NCBI GenBank assembly: GCA_030824295.1
Contig: JAVBYA010000433.1
Location: forward strand, 1-13,268
Direction of reading: 5' to 3'
Source of the DNA: Bacteroidota bacterium
GTDB lineage: Bacteria; Bacteroidota; Ignavibacteria; UBA10030; UBA8401
DNA: 13,268 nt
Shown here: piece after piece, positions 7,682 to 13,268 of the stretch
Layout: every line of letters begins with the position of its first letter
Numbering within the stretch: position 1 is the stretch's first letter
Position numbers and translations under genes: made by a program
Notes under the pieces: model-generated
Database searches by the model: none
Told to the model about the DNA's origin: nothing
What the model saw: only the letters and a program-made list of their open reading frames with translations

Positions 7682-8827
7682 TTACGGCGCCATCACCGTC
7701 GGAATGATATCGAAGAGGAATGAATACGTCCCCGCTCCGTCCTTAGCGATGAGACCGAACCAGCCGCGGTCATCCCAGAACGTGGCGGACATCCCTTCGG
7801 TGAGCGCAGCGAGACGGATGGTGCGATAATAACTCCGGACGATATCCGTATTGCGTTCTGCAATATTCACCGCACGTCCCACACCGAATTCACCATAATT
7901 GATCGGAACACCCAAAAGCTTCGCATGCGCTGCAACCTTCGTGACTCCGCTGACAAGGGCAGAGGTCCCGGGCCATGCATTGTTGCTGCCGTTCTCACCG
8001 CAGAAGGACCACGGGTCGTAGGTGTGCACCTGGATCGCCAGATACAGGTCCGCTCCCCCGCCCGGAAGCGATGCCTTATCCGGGAACACCTCTTCGATCT
8101 GGGATTGATTCCCTTGTCCGTTCGTGGAGAGCATGATCACGCGGGATGTATTCCTCCCTCCTGTCTCCCGGACCGCTTTCCATCCAACATAATTGATATG
8201 CCGCGTCAGAGCCAGAGCAAGCTGATCGTTGGGAGTCGGGCCGCCGGTCCAATCGCCGAATGCCCCGTCCGGTTCATTGAGCAGTTCAAAGACCAGTTCA
8301 TAGGGATAGTCCTTGTAATACGAAGCGATATCCCTCCACAGCGCAGTGAAAATGGAATCGTGAGCCGGTGTGCCGTTGTAATTCTCCTTCAGCCAATGTT
8401 CATGATGCGTATTCAGGACCACGATCATCTTCTTCTGCAGTGCATAATCGATGACCGCTTTCAACTGCACGAAGCGGGGATGCTGATAGTTCACCGTTCC
8501 GCTGGTATTGGCGAGGGTATTCCCGCTGAACCCTTCCCGCCAGGTGACGGGGATCCTGATATGCCGCAGTCCAGCACTATAATAGAGATCGATGATCGGG
8601 CGGATGGTCTCGATCGTCGTGGGATTCTGTGCAAGGTCGAAGGTGTTTCCCAGATTGAACCCGGTGCCCATGGAAAGAATGACCGCTGATGCGGTCTTTG
8701 CGGACGAAGTATCAATGGCCACTGGCGGAGTGACCGGAGCACTCACTTCATCCTGAGTACAGGATATGAGCGTGAAGAGAATGATGATGAACATCCGAAT
8801 TGGAAACCTCATGTTATTAGCGATCAT
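7682..8827 (-). CDS. GH5 endo-beta-glycanase lipoprotein
   Basis: A 381-residue retaining endoglycanase acting on a beta-linked polysaccharide such as glucan, xyloglucan or mannan. The N-terminus is a lipoprotein signal ending in the lipobox LISC (C23), followed by a Pro/Thr/Ser-rich linker to about residue 45. The catalytic domain fills the rest: GFNLGNTFD (56-64), HIRIPVTW (R91), NTHHEHW (H141, H142), FELLNEPDG with acid/base E185, VHTYDPW (H268, Y270), NYGEFGV with nucleophile E313, and FWDDRGW (W351). All expected GH5 residues are present. GFNLGNT is reminiscent of subfamily GH5_4, but I cannot assign a subfamily safely. Unlike its neighbours it has no T9SS tail, so lipid anchoring is the predicted localisation. 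The first ATG has a weak GTGAG ribosome site; a second ATG five codons later is possible. It is divergent from the uxu operon. Confidence 0.92.
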   Translation of the reverse strand: MIANNMRFPIRMFIIILFTLISCTQDEVSAPVTPPVAIDTSSAKTASAVILSMGTGFNLGNTFDLAQNPTTIETIRPIIDLYYSAGLRHIRIPVTWREGFSGNTLANTSGTVNYQHPRFVQLKAVIDYALQKKMIVVLNTHHEHWLKENYNGTPAHDSIFTALWRDIASYYKDYPYELVFELLNEPDGAFGDWTGGPTPNDQLALALTRHINYVGWKAVRETGGRNTSRVIMLSTNGQGNQSQIEEVFPDKASLPGGGADLYLAIQVHTYDPWSFCGENGSNNAWPGTSALVSGVTKVAAHAKLLGVPINYGEFGVGRAVNIAERNTDIVRSYYRTIRLAALTEGMSATFWDDRGWFGLIAKDGAGTYSFLFDIIPTVMAP

Positions 8828-9240
8828 GCTGTTCTCACTTGATCAAACGAAGCTGATGAGAGCCATCGGAGCTTCTATTATACAATTGTGTCGATCTATC
8901 TAAACGCTACATATTACATGCCATTCTTCAAATATCAGAAATATTACATAAAATGACCTTTCGATTCACACGTTCGTGCCGATCTTCTTAGTTTGATAAT
9001 CCTTTTTGGCATATTTGATAATTGTGAAGCAATCGGCAAACTTTTTAGAGGTGTTATATAAATACTTCATTAGCACAGTACGTGTTTCAGATGAGAATTG
9101 AGGATATTTGAATCCATCGCTTCATAATTTCTGTTTTTTCCGATGTCCATTCTCGGCCATTTGATGTTTTGATATTGGAAAGTTTTTTGGTTACCATTGT
9201 CTATCAAAAACGATCATCTCACACTTGCCGCAGGCTATCA
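8828..9240. other. Divergent promoter region, GH5 gene / uxu operon
   Basis: About 410 AT-rich bases between two genes read outward. TTTGATAAT occurs twice (8992-9000 and 9014-9022), exactly 22 bases apart, and ATATTACAT occurs twice (8911-8919 and 8941-8949), exactly 30 bases apart. These in-phase repeats could bind a regulator. No coding sequence is convincing. Confidence 0.55.
8877..8903 (-). promoter_or_regulatory. Possible promoter of the GH5 gene
   Basis: On the minus strand an exact TATAAT (8882-8877) lies 16 bases after TTTAGA (8903-8898), a poor -35 match, and about 50 bases before the GH5 start. This is weak evidence, because Bacteroidota promoters often follow a different consensus. 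Confidence 0.25.
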
Positions 9241-10062
9241 ATGAACATCCCGGATCTCTTTTCTTTGAACAACAGCGTCGCCGTGATCACCGGCGGAAGC
9301 GGCATCCTCGGCGGAGCGATGGCACAGGGACTCCTTGACGCCGGCGCATCGGTCGTCATTCTCGGCACCAATCAGGAGAAAGTGGATTCGAACGTCGCGG
9401 GCTTGCACGGCATTGATGACAGAAAATCCGGATTCGTCTGCGATGTCACCAATGAGGAACAACTGCGGCAGGTGCGGGACCGTATCATGGCCCGCTTCGG
9501 GAGGATCGACATCCTGGTGAATGCCGCCGGCGGGAATCGTCCCGGCGCGACCATCCAGCCGGAACAGAATTTCTTCGATCTGAACTTCAGCGAGTTCCAG
9601 CAGGTGACGTCGCTGAACTACTTCGGGACGGTCCTGCCGACGCTGATCTTCGGCGAACCGATGGCTGCTGCCGGCCGGGGTTCCATCATCAATATTTCAT
9701 CCGTGGCCGCAGCGCGTTCCCTGACCCGTGTGGCAGGGTATTCGGCAGCAAAGGCGGCCGTGGAGAATTTCACCCGGTGGCTTGCGGTTGAAATGGCGAA
9801 GAAATTCGGCGAGGGGATCCGTGTGAACGCCATTGCACCGGGATTCTTCCTGACCGAACAGAACCGGACATTGTTACAAAAACCGGACGGGACCAATACT
9901 GAACGTGCTGCAGAGATCCTGCGGATGACGCCGTTCAAGCGGTTCGGTGATCCCAAAGATCTGACCGGGACCGTTGTTTGGTTAGCCGGCAATGCCTCAT
10001 CCTTTGTGACCGGCACCGTAATTCCGGTGGACGGCGGCTTCAGCGCCTTCAGCGGAGTGTAA
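9241..10062 (+). CDS. uxuB: SDR-type D-mannonate oxidoreductase (fructuronate reductase)
   Basis: A 273-residue cytoplasmic short-chain dehydrogenase that would reduce D-fructuronate to D-mannonate with NAD(P)H. The Rossmann motif is TGGSGILGG (17-25), with NAAG (94-97), the catalytic Ser region NISS (151-154) and YSAAK (Y167, K171), followed by PGFFLTEQNR and the C-terminal VDGGFSAFSGV. The family is clear. The specific reaction is inferred mainly from uxuA starting 22 bases downstream and from similarity to SDR-type UxuB proteins such as that of Bacillus; it is unrelated to the long-chain UxuB of E. coli. I chose the ATG at 9241 rather than a TTG 72 bases upstream because the latter adds an unconserved, low-quality N-terminus; an AGG lies seven bases before the ATG. 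The repeats upstream may mark regulation by uronate or polysaccharide. Confidence 0.87.
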   Translation: MNIPDLFSLNNSVAVITGGSGILGGAMAQGLLDAGASVVILGTNQEKVDSNVAGLHGIDDRKSGFVCDVTNEEQLRQVRDRIMARFGRIDILVNAAGGNRPGATIQPEQNFFDLNFSEFQQVTSLNYFGTVLPTLIFGEPMAAAGRGSIINISSVAAARSLTRVAGYSAAKAAVENFTRWLAVEMAKKFGEGIRVNAIAPGFFLTEQNRTLLQKPDGTNTERAAEILRMTPFKRFGDPKDLTGTVVWLAGNASSFVTGTVIPVDGGFSAFSGV

Positions 10063-10084
10063 TTCCACTTATACGTGAACAACT

Positions 10085-11269
10085 ATGGCACTTGAACAAT
10101 CCTGGAGATGGTACGGCCCTCATGACCCCATCTCCCTGCAGCAGATACGACAGGTCGGTGCGACCGGGATCGTGAATGCACTGCATCAGATCCCGTACGG
10201 CATTATATGGACCGTCGATGCGATCATGGAACGGAAACGGATGATCGAAGCTGAGGGATTCCGGTGGACGGTCGTGGAGAGTCTGCCAGTGCATGAGAAC
10301 ATCAAAAAGCGTAAGGGGAATTACAAGGAGCTCATCGAGAACTACAAAATCTCCATCCGGAACCTGGGAGCTTGCGGCATCGATACCATCTGCTACAACT
10401 TCATGCCGATCCTGGACTGGTCCCGCACCGATGTGGACGTACCGTTCTACGACGGTTCCCGAACGACACAGTTCGATGCAAGGATCGTTGCTGCGTTCGA
10501 TCTGTTCGTGCTGCAGCGGCCCGGCACAGAGGCACGGTATACTGATGCGGAGATCCGCTCTGCACAGGAATATTTTGACCGGCTGGACCGGCAACAGAAG
10601 GATGGTCTGCTTCGGATGGTGGTGCTCGGTCTTCCTGGTTCCGGTGAAACGCTGACATTGGAAGAACTGAAAGCGGCGCTGCGGGAATATGATGATGTGG
10701 GAGATGCTGTGCTGCGGGAGAATCTGTATCAATTCCTCAGAGAAGTGACTCCGGCAGCGGAAGAGGCCGGCGTCCTTCTGGCGATCCACCCGGATGATCC
10801 GCCGCGTCCGCTGCTCGGTCTGCCACGTGTGGTGAGCAACAAGAAGGATATCGCTCAATTGCTGGGAGCGTACGATTCTCCTTCCAACGGACTAACACTC
10901 TGCACCGGCTCGCTCGGTTCGGGGTATGCGAACGACGTTGTGGATATCACACGGAGTTTCGCTCACCGGATCAATTTCATCCATCTGCGGAATGTGAAGC
11001 GGAATCCCGATGGTGACTTCATCGAGGATAATCACCTGGACGGGGATGTCGATATGTACGGTGTGATGAAAGAGCTGTTGATCGAACAGCAGCGGCGCAT
11101 CGAAGCAGGGATCCCGCACCACCGGATGCCGATGCGTCCGGACCACGGACACCTGATGCTGGATGATATGAACAAGAAATACTATCCGGGGTACTCTCTG
11201 TATGGACGGATGCGAGGATTGGCGGAATTGCGTGGGTTGGAGATGGGGATCCTGCGGTCGATGAAGTAA
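10085..11269 (+). CDS. uxuA: Mannonate dehydratase
   Basis: A 394-residue cytoplasmic enzyme, full length for the family, that dehydrates D-mannonate to 2-keto-3-deoxy-D-gluconate. The N-terminus WRWYGPHDP (7-15), IHPDDPP (234-240), the Cys segment TLCTGSLGSG (271-280), FIHLRN (298-303) and RPDHGH (351-356) are the typical metal-site and active-site motifs of UxuA. It follows the SDR gene by 22 bases and is almost certainly co-transcribed. No strong Shine-Dalgarno sequence precedes the ATG, which suits translational coupling or the weak ribosome sites common in Bacteroidota. It converges with the minus-strand GH18-like gene only 30 bases away. Confidence 0.96.
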   Translation: MALEQSWRWYGPHDPISLQQIRQVGATGIVNALHQIPYGIIWTVDAIMERKRMIEAEGFRWTVVESLPVHENIKKRKGNYKELIENYKISIRNLGACGIDTICYNFMPILDWSRTDVDVPFYDGSRTTQFDARIVAAFDLFVLQRPGTEARYTDAEIRSAQEYFDRLDRQQKDGLLRMVVLGLPGSGETLTLEELKAALREYDDVGDAVLRENLYQFLREVTPAAEEAGVLLAIHPDDPPRPLLGLPRVVSNKKDIAQLLGAYDSPSNGLTLCTGSLGSGYANDVVDITRSFAHRINFIHLRNVKRNPDGDFIEDNHLDGDVDMYGVMKELLIEQQRRIEAGIPHHRMPMRPDHGHLMLDDMNKKYYPGYSLYGRMRGLAELRGLEMGILRSMK

Positions 11270-11299
11270 AACATTGAAGATACCGCGATCGCGCCTTTT

Positions 11300-12565
11300 T
11301 TATTTCTTCTCCAGCAACCGCTTCACTGACCGGAGGTCATGCACGGCGACACCCTCCACTTCCGGAAACCGCTCCGCATGGCGGAGCAGTTTCGCATATT
11401 CATCCATGAACTCCACCGGTGAGAGCCCGAACATCGTGGAACGGACCTGGTCCTCCTCCCGGATCACGAATGCCAAATGACCATCCGCCAGCGTCAACCG
11501 GGTCGCTTTCTCTCCCTCCTCTTCCTCCCGCAGGATCGTTTCCATTCTCTTGAACGACAAAGAGAGGACCCGTCCATTGACGGCAGCGATCAATTCTCTG
11601 CGGATCGCAGGAAGTGCGGAATCCGGCACTTCCCTTCTACTGATGCCGACCAGGAAGCGGTCATCTGCCATCCTCACCGAAAGCTTGTTCCCGTTCAGGA
11701 ATGAACCCGAGAACGGACCATCCGGCATGGCCATCCGCGCAGCAAAGGTATCCGGATTTGCTTCACACAGAACGACCGTTTCGGATCCCGGCAGACGTTG
11801 TGTTTCCACACCGATATAGATCTTCCGTGCGGCTTCGCGCGCCCACTTCCTTTCCTGTTCTGAGAAAGATATTACGCTCGCCGGACCGGACGCGGTGTAC
11901 CGATACGCCATGATGGCGAGATAATCGGTCAGGAATCCCAGGTGCTGCACCACCGGCATCGAAACACCATCCACGGCAACGGGCTTCTCCATCCAGAATG
12001 GTACAGCGCAGCCGAATTGGAGGGAAGAATTGTTCCGCACGATCGTCCCGCTCTTCCAGACCACATGGATCCAATCCTGAAGCAGCTTCTGACGCAAGGA
12101 AGGAACGGAATACGGCAGGAGCAAGTATGGTTCGATATCGTACTGGAGTCCGTCGAGCAAGCCTGTCTCTTTCTGCAGTTCCACGACCGCCCGGGCATAG
12201 GTGACCGCATAGCGGTGTTGCGAAGGGAGCGCCCACTCCGGTTCACCGTTGAGAGCATGAACGGAGAATCCCACGCTCTTCATCCACCGGAGCAGAGAGA
12301 GCAGCGAATCCTTCCTGTTCCAGGAGAGAGAATCACCATCCTGATGGAATGTGCAGGAAAGATAGAGGAACAGCGTGTTGGCGGAAAGACGCCCGGAGAC
12401 CTGAACCAGCGAGTCACGCCATTCCGGTTCCGCGATCAATTGACGGGTATTCCAGACCCAGAGTGCGTTGTTCTGAGCGTACGTCACCGATACCAGTGAG
12501 GAAAGTGCGACCGCATACCATACGGTGTGTCGGAAGAACCGAACCATTCGCTGCCAGATCTTCAT
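11300..12565 (-). CDS. Secreted GH18-like TIM-barrel protein of unknown function
   Basis: A 421-residue exported protein that I cannot assign to a named family. A signal peptide ends near VTYA (30). The order of motifs resembles a GH18-type barrel: a strand LFLYLS (65-70), then LDGLQYDIEPY (137-147), which matches the GH18 signature DGxDxDxE except that the second Asp is Gln (Q141), leaving D143 and E145; then DYLAIMAYRY (214-223), like the GH18 MAYD strand but with Arg; and VEGVAVHD (403-410) as a possible last strand. An extra domain of roughly 110 residues (about 265-380), ending in a charged EEEE stretch, appears inserted before the last strand. There is no T9SS tail, so periplasmic or other export is likely. 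It begins 34 bases after the cyanophycinase-like gene ends, suggesting one operon. A glycosidase role is inference; a binding or inactive protein is possible. Confidence 0.7.
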   Translation of the reverse strand: MKIWQRMVRFFRHTVWYAVALSSLVSVTYAQNNALWVWNTRQLIAEPEWRDSLVQVSGRLSANTLFLYLSCTFHQDGDSLSWNRKDSLLSLLRWMKSVGFSVHALNGEPEWALPSQHRYAVTYARAVVELQKETGLLDGLQYDIEPYLLLPYSVPSLRQKLLQDWIHVVWKSGTIVRNNSSLQFGCAVPFWMEKPVAVDGVSMPVVQHLGFLTDYLAIMAYRYTASGPASVISFSEQERKWAREAARKIYIGVETQRLPGSETVVLCEANPDTFAARMAMPDGPFSGSFLNGNKLSVRMADDRFLVGISRREVPDSALPAIRRELIAAVNGRVLSLSFKRMETILREEEEGEKATRLTLADGHLAFVIREEDQVRSTMFGLSPVEFMDEYAKLLRHAERFPEVEGVAVHDLRSVKRLLEKK

Positions 12566-12599
12566 GTATCACTCTATAATAATGATGGAGCCGCTCGAT

Positions 12600-13268
12600 T
12601 TAGTGCAGCAGAAGCATCTTTTTCGTCTGCACAGCAGTGCCGGTCCGCAAGCGGTAAAGATACATTCCGGATGCCAGACCGGATGCGTTGAACGGGACGC
12701 TGTGCGTTCCTTCCGGATATGGTCCGCTTGCTAGTGCGGCGACTTCTTCCCCGAGAATGGAAAAGATGTTCAACTGAACATCGGTCGTTCTGTGCAGCGT
12801 AAAGCGTATCATCGTTACCGGATTGAACGGATTAGGGAAATTCTGTTCGAGGATGAAACCGGCAGGAACAGCACGATGATGCGGTTCAACCGACAACGGG
12901 GATGCGGCGGTCAGATCGAGTGAATCACCGGAGCGGACCACATGCAGGATCATCCCGATGAAACCGGCGTTCTGCCGCGGCGAACTTTTACCCGGATGCT
13001 TCCATGATGGAAATGAAATGGTTTGGACTGAACGGGCATCGGCAACGATGACAGGGACCCTTCCGGTCACGCGGATGGTCTGCTGTGAAATTGACACTGA
13101 TGTTCCGGCATCCATCAGTATACCGAACGAACTGCGAGAGTGTGCCAGACTCCAGAACAATCCGCTGGCGCGGTTGTCGGTGTAATCCGAATTCTCAAAA
13201 AGACGCGGCATGATGCTAATCCCTTGCAGCAGTCCGATCCCCTTCACTCTCGTCATCTCGCCATAGTA
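12600..13268 (-). CDS. Cyanophycinase-like (peptidase S51) protein with T9SS sorting domain, 5'-truncated
   Basis: Only the C-terminal 222 residues are visible; the frame is open to the window edge, so the Met encoded at 13256 is probably internal. The visible start, KGIGLLQGISIMPRLFEN, followed by SFGILMDAGTSVSI and TIRVTGRVPVIVADAR, resembles the last third of cyanophycinase-like serine peptidases, which read GLGLL...hF...R...lGIgiDe.TA...v.G.g.v.v.D. The usual Asp-Glu of that segment is Asp-Ala here (D49, A50 from that Met). The catalytic serine region lies outside the window, so activity cannot be judged. The last 78 residues are a T9SS type A sorting domain (NFPNPFNPVT, SILGEEVAAL, SGMYLYRL, KKMLLLH). 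It is the upstream member of a probable operon with the GH18-like gene. The T9SS call is firm; the S51 call is moderate. Confidence 0.65.
   Translation of the reverse strand, partial: YYGEMTRVKGIGLLQGISIMPRLFENSDYTDNRASGLFWSLAHSRSSFGILMDAGTSVSISQQTIRVTGRVPVIVADARSVQTISFPSWKHPGKSSPRQNAGFIGMILHVVRSGDSLDLTAASPLSVEPHHRAVPAGFILEQNFPNPFNPVTMIRFTLHRTTDVQLNIFSILGEEVAALASGPYPEGTHSVPFNASGLASGMYLYRLRTGTAVQTKKMLLLH

Noticed and set aside
7925..8689. Open frame of 254 codons on the plus strand
   Set aside because: It lies fully antisense to the GH5 gene, whose catalytic motifs are complete. Its translation has no recognisable motif and is rich in Arg, Pro and Gly, as expected for a shadow frame in GC-rich coding DNA.
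9169..9240. N-terminal extension of the SDR gene from an upstream TTG
   Set aside because: The extra 24 residues have no SDR features and no clear ribosome site. The ATG at 9241 gives a normal start close to the TGGSGILGG motif.
10049..10858. Open frame of 269 codons on the minus strand
   Set aside because: It is antisense to uxuA and the end of the SDR gene, both unambiguous. The translation shows no family features.
11284..11301. CGCGATCGCG followed by a T-run, as a terminator for uxuA
   Set aside because: The palindrome has no room for a loop, so a stable hairpin is doubtful, and the T-run overlaps the stop codon of the opposite gene.

Overview
The window looks like a piece of a chromosome from a Bacteroidota/FCB-group bacterium, most likely of the Ignavibacteria type. 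The main evidence is three proteins ending in a type IX secretion (T9SS) sorting domain with the NYPNPFNP / NFPNPFNP motif, followed by a basic-hydrophobic tail (KKMLLL or RRIVVLK). This is inference from motif style, not from a marker gene. No rRNA, tRNA, CRISPR array, transposase or integrase was seen.

Layout. (1) 2-2062 (+) is the 3' part of a heavy-metal-type RND efflux pump, followed by an AT-rich intergenic stretch with a TTACGATT repeat cluster and a strong bidirectional terminator. (2) 2412-4283 (-) is a secreted GH51-like glycoside hydrolase with a T9SS tail. It is divergent from (3) 4618-5655 (+), a ROK-family sugar kinase; a perfect 10-bp inverted repeat lies between them. (4) 5829-7301 (-) is a secreted seven-repeat RCC1-type propeller with a T9SS tail. 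(5) 7682-8827 (-) is a GH5 endoglycanase lipoprotein. It is divergent from (6) a two-gene hexuronate operon, uxuB-type SDR (9241-10062) and uxuA (10085-11269). (7) Converging on that operon is a minus-strand pair: the C-terminal part of a cyanophycinase-like T9SS protein (12600 to window end) and, 34 bases downstream, a secreted GH18-like protein of unknown function (11300-12565).

How the genes may fit together. The GH51-like enzyme and the GH5 lipoprotein would cut plant-type polysaccharide outside the cell, the ROK kinase would phosphorylate a released sugar, and the SDR plus UxuA would convert fructuronate through mannonate to 2-keto-3-deoxygluconate. This suggests use of a glucuronic-acid-bearing hemicellulose such as glucuronoxylan. 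No SusCD pair, uronate isomerase, KDG kinase or aldolase lies in the window, so the pathway is only partly visible. The RND pump appears unrelated and, by eye, is more AT-rich than the rest.

The most unusual points are a GH51-like enzyme with Asp where the nucleophile Glu is expected, a GH18-like protein whose DGxDxDxE signature reads DGLQYDIE, its pairing with a cyanophycinase-like T9SS protein, and a pair of related hairpin terminators with a compensatory base-pair change.
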